Shown one piece after another: positions 44,522 to 54,835 of a stretch of 64,000 nucleotides of DNA. Below the pieces are notes generated by a model. The model saw nothing but the letters and a program-made list of their open reading frames with translations, was not told the origin of the DNA and ran no database searches. The stretch is taken from the NCBI GenBank assembly GCA_002261195.1, contig MVBO01000008.1:17995-81994 (forward strand). The letters run 5' to 3'. Source of the DNA: Bifiguratus adelaidae. Taxonomy: Eukaryota; Mucoromycota; Endogonomycetes; Endogonales. The position numbers and the translations under genes are program-made. Position 1 is the stretch's first letter; each line of letters starts with the position of its first letter.

Positions 44522-45499
44522 ATGAGAAAGATATACTGTTTGCTGCTGTGTTGCGTTCTGTTCGTGATTGGGCACGCTGCTCCCCAGAAGGTTGGCATTA
44601 CGACAGCTGGACTGACGCTAAGCCGGCGAGCACCTCCACCTCCGGTTGCGGAAGAGGACGTTGTCAAGGATGTCAATGTAGGTCCTGCCGGGGACGAAGA
44701 GACGACGAACCAAGATCCACACGCGCCTTTTGGCGAGGGCCTCGTAGACGACGCGAATGCCGGCATACCCGGAGCTGAGCCAGATAGTCTCTCAGATAAC
44801 CTCGGCGAGCCCGAGGTGGAAGGTGAACCCGACGTGGCCCCGGTCGACGAGGATCTGGACGTGGTACCTCCAAATGAGGGGGAAGCTCCGGTTGATTCTC
44901 CAATGCGTCTTCCCAATGAAGCCGACGGCGACACCGAGGTCCCACCACTCGATAGACCCTCCAAGGACGACGATACGTTGCAGGTTGACTTGCCTACTTT
45001 TTCCGATACCTACATTCCCCCTCATACAGGCATTTTCTTTCTCGTCTTCATCCTCATTCTCATCTTTGCCATCCCTCACACTCGACATGTCGTTCTACTG
45101 ATGATTCGGCGACTGCTGGGCAAAGCACCTATCCATTCATACTCTGTTCTACCCACTGCCACGAACCATCAACGCACAACTTCCACAGATGACATCGCCT
45201 TGCAATCGCCGATCACAATGAATGGTCATGGTCCTCGACCACGCAAAAAGTCCAAGGAAGAAGATAGGGCAGATTGGACGGTGGACATGTCGGCAGCCAT
45301 CGACGAGGCTGATGGAAAACAGCAGGAGCCATCCTCTCAGCCGGTCCGAGGCATGCAATTGGGTCGAGCGAATAGTCACAAACGAACAAAGAGTACAGCT
45401 AGCCAGCCCATTCCAATGAACTCAGTGTCGACACCTGCAAAAGACAAAAAGGAAGAGGATATCGCTGAAAATGCAGATGAATGGACAGATGATTGGTAG
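44522..45499 (+). CDS. type I membrane protein with acidic ectodomain, unknown (325 aa)
   Basis: The intronless ORF starts at MRKIYCLLLCCVLFVIGHAA, a good signal peptide with likely cleavage after Ala. An acidic, Pro-rich ectodomain of about 145 residues follows. Then a strong membrane span (TGIFFLVFILILIFAIP) and a basic stop-transfer (RRLLGK) lead into a hydrophilic cytoplasmic tail ending EWTDDW. The layout is like a fungal cell-surface or endomembrane receptor or sorting adaptor, but I recognise no family. The upstream in-frame triplets at 44501 are not ATG, so 44522 is chosen. Confidence 0.75.
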   Translation: MRKIYCLLLCCVLFVIGHAAPQKVGITTAGLTLSRRAPPPPVAEEDVVKDVNVGPAGDEETTNQDPHAPFGEGLVDDANAGIPGAEPDSLSDNLGEPEVEGEPDVAPVDEDLDVVPPNEGEAPVDSPMRLPNEADGDTEVPPLDRPSKDDDTLQVDLPTFSDTYIPPHTGIFFLVFILILIFAIPHTRHVVLLMIRRLLGKAPIHSYSVLPTATNHQRTTSTDDIALQSPITMNGHGPRPRKKSKEEDRADWTVDMSAAIDEADGKQQEPSSQPVRGMQLGRANSHKRTKSTASQPIPMNSVSTPAKDKKEEDIAENADEWTDDW

Positions 45500-46579
45500 A
45501 AGGCACGAATGTAAGAGTAGAATCAAATAGGTCATGCAATATGAATGAAATATCTACTTGAATCTTTCCCTGCCATGCCGCACATTGTGTTGGCAGAAAG
45601 GCAGGCACTTATCTGCAAACCATCCAAGAAAGTCCCTGGCAAGCTACATAACTGATATCAGGTATTCAAACCACCATTCAATTGGAGACTGTTGAAATAG
45701 CTGCATTCCATCAATAGATCTGAATGAGCGTCTACCTGTAAGAGCCTTTGGCTGACCCGACGAAGCGGATGATGGCGCTTCCGTGCAACCATAGCCAGAT
45801 CTGTGATGTATAGGTTACTATAGTTGATCCGCTCTTGCGCTCACTTGTACTGTGCTTGGACCAGCTTGGGGCCGTAGAACCCTGCACCGTATCCGAATCG
45901 TCTCTAAGCTGACAACCTAGCCAACGACGAACTGTTGCCTTAACGGAAACACGTAGGAAGAACCTGCCGGCTGCTGCGGAGACGATGTCTCCTAAACTTG
46001 CGCCTTTTCCGATACCCGGCGTCACATACCCGCTCGAAAAGGACAAGTTTGAATATCTGATTGCCAAAAAGTATGAGACAAGCACAGCTGGTGGAAGAAC
46101 TGTGGCAAAAGTATCTCGAGAAGGCGGCGGACGGAACGATTGAGGAAGAGATGGAAGAGTATCGGTAGCATGTGTTACAGTGCCATTACTGTCAAGAACG
46201 TCTTGATGAAAGATGTTACGGCCACGTCGATCGTCCAGATCGTGACCCGGAGTGCTGCCATGAAGTAAGCAATAACGGGAAAGCACTGTATAGTTGTCTG
46301 ATGAATTGGATAGTTTTACACCGGGATGCCGCTGACTGAACGTGTAAACTTTCTATTCAAAGGAGCATTGGGGTTATTTCATATGCGGCAACCCTTGTGA
46401 TCGTTGCAGAAAACCCATTGTTGGCACCATGTCCTAGGATTCCCATCTTTTGCGAGCAGGTGGGTTGTTTTGAGACGTGAGACATTAACAGTCAATGTGC
46501 TAACGCTCTAAGCAAGTGCTATGAAGCCGCATCACCTGAACGGCGTTCCAATCGCGAACCACAACGCTGTTCTAAAGCA
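45500..46579. other. no intact gene; short coding-like fragments
   Basis: On the plus strand, 45986-46142 reads as a short ORF (MSPKLAPFPIPG...). An overlapping frame at 46069-46167 gives an amphipathic helix-like string (LVEELWQKYLEKAADGTIEE). They are out of frame with each other, and no standard intron joins them. They may be the eroded 5' part of the adjacent DUF4246 pseudogene or chance. The long minus-strand frame 45732-46286 looks like a shadow. Confidence 0.35.
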
Positions 46580-48279
46580 GTGGTAGAATACATGAGAGCC
46601 AAGTATAACCAGCAAGCTTTTACGGGATGTAACCTTGAGAAGCGCATTGTTTCTTCAATCTCGACAATCCCCAATGTTGTACGGCACACTCAATTGAACG
46701 ATAACTTGACAGGCTCGCATCACAGCAGCGATATTGTCTATAGTCCGATTGATCCAGACATGTATCCTTTTGTACGTACCGAGACAGAAACTTCACGGGC
46801 TTCTCTAGAGGATTGGACAACACCCACCACCACCAAGTCCTGGGGAATATCCATTTGCCTTTGACGGAGATTTTGATGCAGCAGATCCACGCTTCCAACG
46901 TGTCCAACGCTCAAAGTATCAATGGCTACCGTGTGACGTAAACATCGACGCAATATAATGTGACGATAAAGAGCTACATCAACAATATGGACACAAGCGG
47001 CAACGACCATGTATAGCAGATTCTCACGACAATCATTGGCAACTTTATTCCCATGTTCGAGCAAGTTTTGAATAGAGACCTAAAGGCGTCAAAGCTTCAG
47101 GTAAGGTATGTTTTCCATTCTGCCGGCATTGATTTCCAGTTCAGATCTTCTCAGCAAATTATATATAGGTCATTGCGAAAACTGTAGATTATCGCTTGTC
47201 GGGCAGTCCTATGTTGGTTCAAGGTAGTATAGCGAAGCAAAGGGCGAACTTTTCCACCAGTGAGGCTAACAAACTTGTCTCAAATCGACGGTATCCCACA
47301 AGAAGCAATTGCCCGCTTCGGGCGTGTATTGCTGTCCTATATCGCCGAATATTGTCAGTCGCGGCATCGCCTTTCGTCGCAAACGCGTCGTGGGCGATGA
47401 CTCATCAGGATAGATACAATTGGGAACTGGCCCGAATGCCATCGATGGTTGGATGGTCGTATACGGGAACCTTGGGAACCTGATGTCGACAGGTATCATG
47501 CCTCTATTGAAGTGCTGAGTGTTGCATCGGTAAAGCTGGGCGCCGTCAACAATCTCAGGGTTTTTCTTTACTGGAAATTGACACCATGCTGGCTTTTCCT
47601 ACCCATCGTGGACAAATGTGTTGCCCATTACAACACAAATTGATCGGAAATGCTTATGACCACCACTCTTGTTGAAGACTGTTGAGGACAGTGTGAGTAA
47701 TCGGAGTAGCTAACCTGGACGGAGTGAGTCCTATCATACGAGAAGAGTGTGGAACGCAAAAGTATCAATTCGAATGAATCCACGGAAACATAAGGCGGCA
47801 GCCGAAACCGCCTCGCGTCTTTGCAAGCGAAGAGCAACGAAGCGTTACACTGCTCGTGGTTCGGGCAATGCTTTACCATCGACGTGCGGTGAAGAAGGAA
47901 AATATCGACTTCTTTGGATATATTTGGTGGATCCTAAGAATCGCGTTGGTTCGGCTGCGCAAATGCCGGAGCAACAAGACCAAGGACGTCCAATCGGCGT
48001 TCTCGGATTTTTGCTCTCCGTAGTATGCATCCGCGCTACAGGTCGTGCTTTCCCTCCGGAATTGACGCGACTAACATGGGGATTTTACTAACGGGTCCAA
48101 GTCGCGACGAAACTGATGCAGTATGACGGCGCTTCAGTGAAGAACGGGAGAGATACGTATACATACATCGTATGGTGCGAATACCGAAATGGGATTATCA
48201 TGAGATGTCTGAAATGATGAACGTTGGACCTTTTGATGCCGGGAAAGGTCAAAGAGGAGACGAAAAGGCTCATGAATAG
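46580..48279 (+). pseudogene. decayed DUF4246-family gene
   Basis: Fragments in different frames follow the order of fungal DUF4246 proteins: SPIDPDMYPFVRTETE (about 46740), RSKYQWLPCDVNI (about 46910), NVTIKSYINNMDTSGNDHV, GNFIPMFEQVLNRDLKASKLQ (about 47035-47095), REPWEPDVDRYHASIEV (about 47460), and GKYRLLWIYLVDPKNRVG near 47900. The last is RERYVYIHR near 48145. In-frame stops (for example TAG after NDHV) and several frame changes between blocks cannot be explained by standard introns. DUF4246 proteins are of unknown function. The gene is very probably dead. Confidence 0.75.
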
Positions 48280-48607
48280 CAAGCGTTGCACTAAAGTGTC
48301 TGTCACGCGTTCGAGTAGACATTCACGAAACGAATTGTCACGTAGTTCATACACTCCAGGATTACATGTTTGGGAGATTTTAACATCTTCGAATACACTA
48401 AAAGGAACATCTGTGTAACCACATCTTCATTAGGCACAATGCTGAAAACTCAGCGGGCCGTCCAGCGCACGACATGATGAATCAACTCCTTTGCTTGCAA
48501 TGTCACCTATAGCATGGACTGCTTAATAAACCGATCCAGCACGCTGTATACATTTTATTGAGCTTCCACTATGTAACATTTGAACAATGACCTATCCAGT
48601 CAAAGGC

Positions 48608-50054
48608 TCATTGTGGTACAATCAGCAAAGCCGCCGAAGGGACAAGGTCTGATGTGGCGTGTACATTAGCATCCATTACGCGTATAACCATAATCGACTT
48701 ACTTAGTTCTTTCAACGTCTTGCTCATGTCCTCTTCCCTAAACAATTTCCTAAAGCGCACCCGTCAGCGCGATCTTCGGTGTGTACCATGAACTTGTTCG
48801 TTACCTTGGAAAGTTTGAGCTCAGCTTGAAGGAAGAATCACCTCGCTGACTTGCGACATAATCATGTACGGCTGATAGGGTATCGTCGGTCTTGAACACC
48901 TGTGTCAAAGGGGCACCACGATCCAGCCGAATCTTGACACGAGCTTAGTGATTGAACATGCGAGATAGTTTTTGCTATCTCACCTGAATGCGTGTTTCGG
49001 TATAATCCTTTTTGGGTGCTGCTACTTTAGGCGCCGCTGGTGTTGTTGTAGTCGCTGTCTCTGGGTCATAGGGTTTGCCTTGTTTCTGTGCCGCTTGCTG
49101 ACAAATGCCTTTGAGCACGCACAAGGACAAGCAATCACATCACTTACCCGCGCGGCGCGTTCAGCTCTATCGGCAGCAATCTGCGCAAGAACCCGCTCCT
49201 TGGCCGCCTTGTCCTCAGCCTTTTCACGTCTCTTTGCTTCTAGTGTCTTCCTCATCTCCTCTTGTTCAATCTTTTCCTTGATGGCCGCCATTTCCTGGCC
49301 AGTCTTTCGTCTCACTTTCTCCTTGCTCTTTTCTTCCTCCTTTTCGAGGAGCTCACGTTCAGCTCTCTTGGCGGCCAATTTCTCCTTGAGTTCTTTGAGC
49401 TTTTGAGCCTTTTCTTCTTCAGTCAGCGGTTTGATGGCCATTGTGGACTCGGAAAAGTTGGTGTGCTCGGTCCGCATAGCATGTCGCTCAGCTCCAGCAG
49501 CTGTGACGTGTGGTCAGTTTATGTTGTAGCGCAAACAATCCAACGAAAACATACCATCTCGAAACAGCTTGCCACAATCATCACATTTCAGACTTTGCGC
49601 CGTCTGCTCGCCTTCCACAATCTCTCCCTCTGGATATCCGTTACATCCAACGCGTCTATGCTAAGCATACACTTGCCTTCTTGTGATCCAGCGGATTGAG
49701 CTTGTCCGACAACGCTAGGTGCAGTGAGCTTTCCGCCCGAGTGCTGTGGTGGTATCGGATCATCGATATTCGGGTCGTCCGAGTGAGCGAGCAGCCTAAA
49801 TCCGTCGCAAAGGGTAAGAGAGCGACACAAGAAGCGCATATTGAACACACCAGTCCATGGCCGGTTGTAAACCAGCGCCATTCGTGGCCTTCCATGCTTT
49901 CTGCCTGCAGGATAACGAATAACATGTCAATAAGGGTTGTCAAACGTACGCCAGAGCACAGGTGACCCGTGCATGGCTCAACAGTCCATACATACACTCT
50001 CACTTCAGGAAACCCCATACTAATGAGCTGCTGTATATCCCCATTAGAAGCCAT
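48608..50054 (-). CDS. UBA-C2H2-UBX p97/Cdc48 adaptor (UBXN1/SAKS1-like, 323 aa)
   Basis: Nine exons: 49996-50054, 49851-49904, 49677-49795, 49555-49611, 49148-49500, 48984-49097, 48805-48932, 48703-48749 and 48608-48648. The N-terminal UBA domain is assembled across three exons (IQQLISMGFPEVRVQKAW, then NGAGLQPAMDWLLAHSDDP). A zinc finger follows (CDDCGKLF, HAMRTEH), then a long charged coiled coil (about 110-210). The C-terminal UBX domain ends FPRKLFREEDMSKTLKEL, with the FPR loop that docks on p97. It links ubiquitylated clients to Cdc48. One intron (49612-49676) is GC-AG. Confidence 0.92.
49612..49676 (-). other. GC-AG intron in UBX-adaptor gene
   Basis: The donor is AAG|GCAAGT and the acceptor GGAAG. 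It joins the low-complexity linker to the C2H2 finger in frame. Confidence 0.75.
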
Positions 50055-50168
50055 GATGAACACAAGGTCAATAGCAAATTACATGTTTAAGGCATTGGGT
50101 ATACTGGAGTAAATCATCCCGTAACAGTGGAAGGGGTATCTCTTTGTTCATAAGCCATTATTACACTT

Positions 50169-51659
50169 TCAGTCTTTGGGCCATACACCAATGGCTTGAT
50201 AGTTGTCAATGATCTCCTGGAGGTTCTCTCGCGTGACATAAGGTCGTTGGTATTGATAGCCGACAACACGTTCAATCTTGGTTCCATCAATGCTCAAGGC
50301 ATTGTTATAGAGCAGTTCCTTGTCTAGGAAGGGTGTCAGTGGGGAAGACGTGATGCCAGCTTTGGCGAGTAGATCGCCCCATGGCTTGACATGCTTCTCA
50401 TTAATGTCTTCCGTAACAGACTCGAGATTAAGCTATGGAAGGGTCAGTGATGCCGATCGCTGCGCACATTCAACTCACGCGAGCAAAATTAGAAATGACA
50501 GTGCCGTGAAAACCTGTTTCTATACCGAAAAGAGAACGAATATGCTCATTGATGGTTTCTTGATCTGTCAAGGATGATCGATGGGTGAGATGACGGTCAT
50601 CGCTCCCCCCAAGAAAACTTACTTGTGTCGCTCTTGTCGCAAAGATTGAACAGTATGACACCATCACCGGCCCGAGATTTGCCTTGCTGCACATACCAGT
50701 CGGCGACTTGCCAAGACGCCAAGGCGACGTCTAGCACATGGACAGTGTTGATGCGGAGGTCCTTGATCCACAGGAACTTCATTTCCTCCTGCAATTCCTT
50801 GTAGACACGACCAATGATCAGACGAGGTGCTGATTGGGCACACAGTCGTGCGGTTAGTCTAATCCTACAAAGTACGGCAGAATATCCACTTACTGATGCC
50901 GAGCATGGCTCCAGGCCCATAAAGCATAGCAGGCCGCAGTATCACGACATCGAGGCTAAGCGAAAAGACAAAACGAATTAGGCCATGGTACCCTTTACGC
51001 AAGTCAGAAGACATACTTTGACATCTTCTCCAGCTCTTCTTCTGCCTGAAGCTTGTATTTGGCCAACAATGTCCACGGTTTGACCTTGGAATCCTCCGTT
51101 GACTTCTCCTTGTCGGCATCATAGATCTCACCCGTAGATAAATGTACAAACACCTTGACACCCCGTGAAGCCGCTTCTTGAGCACACAGGCTAGTCAACG
51201 TCACTACCCGCTCTTTGTAGATCTGCAAAAGTGCGCAGTAGACCGTGAACACCACGTCTCAGACGGGGGACTGCGCCGGTATCACACGTACTTCATCACT
51301 TTGCGAATACTTTGTCTCCTGCGCGAAATTGAACACATAGTCAAACTCCTCGCCGTTCTCTCGAGTAAAACAGCGCTTGATCGAAGCTGTGAAAAGCGCG
51401 TTAGCCGCGAAAGGTCCTTTTACCGCGCTTGGCTGCCAAAAAGCAACAACTTGCCTGCGTTGACCAAGTTGCCCTGCATAAACTCCACCAAGGGGTTTTG
51501 GAACGCTTTCTCAGCTGCTTCATCGAGATAGGATGTCTGCGGCAAGGCTTTGTCCACCACCCTTACACCAGACGCCAAGTCGTTCTTTAGAATATGTGCC
51601 AACAAAAAACGTCCCACTACACCCACACCCCCCAGAATAAGCACCGACGGTTTAGACAT
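50169..51659 (-). CDS. NAD-dependent epimerase/dehydratase-family protein (374 aa)
   Basis: Seven exons: 51455-51659, 51292-51386, 51017-51222, 50894-50955, 50623-50829, 50479-50564 and 50169-50432. The extended-SDR N-terminus is PSVLILGGVGVVGRFLLAHI (GxxGxxG-like). FVHLSTGEIYDAD and LDVVILRPAMLYGPG are typical of sugar epimerase or 3beta-HSD-like proteins. The usual YxxxK appears as KYKLQAEEE in the expected place, with a less standard tyrosine context. It is close to a fungal family of uncharacterised NAD-dependent epimerases. The first intron (51387-51454) is GC-AG. Confidence 0.88.
51387..51454 (-). other. GC-AG intron in epimerase-family gene
   Basis: The donor is GCAG|GCAAGT and the acceptor TCACAG. 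The join preserves frame into ASIKRCFTRENGEEFDYVFN. Confidence 0.78.
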
Positions 51660-51884
51660 CCCCGAGACAGCAACACAAAGCAAGAAGAACAGCAAAAACA
51701 ATAAACCGAAACGCGCTTAAGGTACACACACCACACGCACGGCACAGGGGAGGTTCTAAGCGCCGATCCCTGTGAAAATAGGCCATATGCAAGGCGGGGT
51801 AAGGTTAGCAGCACACAGATGCAGACCAGCATTGTTTCACGTTTTATCCAATAACCCGTCACCTTTCTTGCTCTCTCATCACTC
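51660..51884. promoter_or_regulatory. 225-bp divergent promoter, epimerase / DsbA-like gene
   Basis: The stretch between two divergent start codons. It carries no ORF of note. A run of CTTG/TTGCTGTT motifs lies near the epimerase start. No specific site is claimed. Confidence 0.4.
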
Positions 51885-52733
51885 ATGGCACTCGCACCTC
51901 AGTTTATCGGTAAGAGCGCGCAGGCACGACCGCGGTGTGATGCTCAGACTTAACCTTCTACCACAGGACATCGTATCGGTGCTGCTACGGCACCTCACAC
52001 CCTGGAAGTCTACCTTGACTATGTGGTAAGTCGTGGTTTATTGGTGAGGGGGGCGGGGGACCGATCTGACACGCCTAGTGCCCGTTCTCTGCAAAAATCT
52101 ATCGAAAACTCCGCGAGGTAAGCACAAGGGTGTGTGATACGTTGTACATTAATCACCTGCATGACAGATTATTCTGCCATACATTGAGCAACACTACCCT
52201 GGGCAAGTGCAGTTCATTTTTAGGCAACAAGTGCAACCTTGGCATCCCACCTCCACGATGGTGCATGAGGTAATTTAGATGGTCGATCCGATCATATCTA
52301 ATAGTGTTTAGGCTGCGATTGCGGTCGAAGCCATTGATGCATCAAAGTTTATGCCGTTCAGCGATGCGCTGTTTGAAAAGCAGAAGGAGTAAGTGCTGCA
52401 AGCGGTCGCACACTGCGGCTCACATGTGACAGCTACTTTGATGAGTTTGTGTACAACAAGTCGCGGCACGCTATTTATGGCCAGCTGGCGGACCTTGTTC
52501 AAGCATCGGTCGGTATCTCGGGAGAAAAGTTCTTGGAGTTGGTCAGCGTCGTGTCTGGTAGTTCAAATGGCGGTAACAAGGTGACCGACAAGCTCAAGAT
52601 GCAAATCAAGTTTGCACGTCAACTCGGGGTGCATGTGAGTCCGACCGTCTTTTGGGACGGGATCCGGGAAGATAGCGTTAGTTCCTCTTGGGATTTGGAC
52701 CAATGGAAAGAGTTTTTGGCGAAAAAGTTGTAA
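51885..52733 (+). CDS. DsbA/thioredoxin-fold oxidoreductase-like protein with CxxS (200 aa)
   Basis: Six exons: 51885-51909, 51967-52025, 52079-52117, 52168-52269, 52312-52388 and 52433-52733. After a short N-terminus comes LEVYLDYVCPFSAKIYRKL, a thioredoxin-fold strand with a CPFS (CxxS) motif. The helical insertion and a late VHVSPTVFWDGI with cis-Pro complete a DsbA-like fold. A single resolving-Ser active site suggests glutathione- or isomerase-type chemistry rather than oxidase activity. The C-terminus, EFLAKKL, is near but not equal to a PTS1. No signal peptide is seen, so it is probably cytosolic. Confidence 0.85.
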
Positions 52734-53117
52734 GGAATCGATCATCATCTGAGCATGTCGCACCCATCAAGGGACCTTCGCTGGCGCGGAACCATGCTGC
52801 AATAGGACAAGTTTTATCTCCTGGAACATATATATTGCACACATGTCCATTGATTGACGTAACCGTCTACTCTGTAATCGTCTCATTGGTCGTCAAACGA
52901 TCACACAAGTACACCGACACAGACCGCCATACAGGTGTGTCGACGTAGGTGGTGTAGACCATGACATCAGTCACAGTAATCGGCTCGTGAAAAACAAGTC
53001 AATCTTTTTATGGCCGATACTGGTCCCATTCGATATCAGGGTACATGGCACATTGAGCGAACCATTGGTGTCTTTGCTGTTCACAATTTTGGCGTGGACA
53101 TTGTAAGACCGGATGAC

Positions 53118-54344
53118 TTAACCGTTGGTCTGATCCTCCAACATGATACGGTCAATTGACGTAGGATGGTCAAATTCCATGGTATACAATCCCTCTTTTG
53201 TGGTGACGTTCTTGTGGGGAATGGAGGTACCATGACATGGTTTGATAAAGTCACCCAATTGCTTGTATCGCGCAGCGTAATTGGCAGGAATGAGTCCGCC
53301 TCGGTCGGGTGTCGAGTCGAGTTCAAGCACGCAATTTCGACCCATGGTTGATAGACATTGGTCATATCTTCAATAGATCGTAGCGGATTGTTTACTCCAA
53401 AGAACCAACGGTCGCCTGTTTGCAACGTCGTGTCGCACTCGGCCAGGCAAAAGTAAGGCGGGGTTGGATCACCGCCGTCGTTGGAGACGCCCGTGCTCCA
53501 AGTCGAATCGGGAGCTTCACCGAGTTGGCCGAAACACACTTACCATTGGTGGTGTACCCATTGGAGATAGTAGCCTGTGGTTGAAGCTTTTTGCAACAAG
53601 TAGGTGATATGGGTTGTATGAATGCTCAAATGGCCCCCATCAAACCAGGTTTTCTCCAGTTTGCCGTAATTGCTCCACAATTCGGTCAATTGGTCCAGAA
53701 CGATCCTGTCATAGGTGCTTTTTGTCACATTGACTTGTCCAGGAACCAAGACAGTATTGATGACTTCTGAAAGCTGCACGTTCAAAAAGTTGCTGAACGC
53801 GCCGCTATAATAGTAGCCTGTTCCGATATCGCGTGCATGACACGAGTCAACAAAGGATTTGACGATTCGAAACCATCTATGGGCGATTGAATTACGCTGT
53901 AATTGTAGGCTATCGTTGGTCCATTGATCGTTGGAAAGGTCACTTGAGTGGGCCAGGTTGTGAACCCATAATTGTGTTTGACGACCAGGATAGCATACTT
54001 TGCACCCACAGCTTCAATCGTATCAAGCCATTGATCCGTGTTGGCCAGAGATGAACAAAAATGCTGGCGTTTGGTAGGAGCGAAGGTTGATTGTTGCATC
54101 CATCACTCGAGATGAAGGTGGCGATATTGAAGTGGATCAGCCTGCCAATCCCCTTATCTTGCCAAGCCAGTTGTTCCTAGGTGGGAAGGGCAATCTTGGA
54201 ACCATCGATGGGCGAAATTCGAAACCTTTGTTTATATGTGGTGGTCGCCATTTCGAGTTTCAGCGGACTTGGCCTAAATTGTACAGTGTTGGTGCAAAAG
54301 CAAGAGATGAGCGCAGGCAACACCCAATACCAGGCGCGTGACAT
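53118..54344 (-). pseudogene. decayed GH29 alpha-L-fucosidase gene
   Basis: Fragments in changing frames keep GH29 order. They run from a signal-peptide-like start at 54344 (MSRAWYWVLPALISC) through QLAWQDKGIGRLIHFNIATF, GAKYAILVVKHNYGFTTWP, DSCHARDIGTGYYYSGAFS and ELWSNYGKLEKTWFDGG, the last with the nucleophile-type Asp. APDSTWSTGVSNDGGDP and a C-terminal block near 53340 complete the series. At least one in-frame TAG precedes EQLAWQD, and four or so one-base frame changes (near 54060, 53870, 53540 and 53345) separate the blocks. Standard introns do not fix these, so the gene is taken as inactive. Confidence 0.82.
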
Positions 54345-54835
54345 GATAGCCATGGTTGATTTTATGCACTCCCCAGTGCTTAACGAAAACACTTCGGCAC
54401 CGGGTGGCGAGTATAGAAGGTTTGATCCCAAGCTATCAACGTTTTGACCACCTTGGATCAGTGCGCTTGCACCGACCTTCGGCTCAAGCATCCGACGTAA
54501 ATCTTTAGAGATTAAACTGTTGCGGTGGTTCTCTATGCCATTCGGGTGCAAATACCCATTTGGGTAATGCTTCTTGCCTGTTCCGGGATAACGAAGACCG
54601 TGAAGGCCCACCTGGGAATGTGCGTGACACTCGGGCTATTGATCTTCCGTGGGAAATTCGACGTGGAGACAAATGGAACGGAGCGAAAGGTCCGCGCTCC
54701 GCAAGCCGGGGATGGATCATGGACAATAACTCACACTCGAAGGGGCCGTTGCCGGCAGAACACAGGGATTCCAAAGGTCGTCTAATTTGAGCTTGCAGCG
54801 CTCCATGCTAAACCTATATGTACATAACACTGAAC
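54345..54835. other. no gene seen
   Basis: Overlapping frames on both strands near 54505-54790 have unusual length but random composition and no splice support. Confidence 0.4.

Noticed and set aside
45732-46286. 184-codon minus-strand ORF
   Set aside because: Composition looks random, there is no motif, and it overlaps more coding-like plus-strand fragments.
48842-48850. GTGATT donor inside the UBX domain
   Set aside because: The frame reads straight through to the conserved FPR motif, so no intron is needed.
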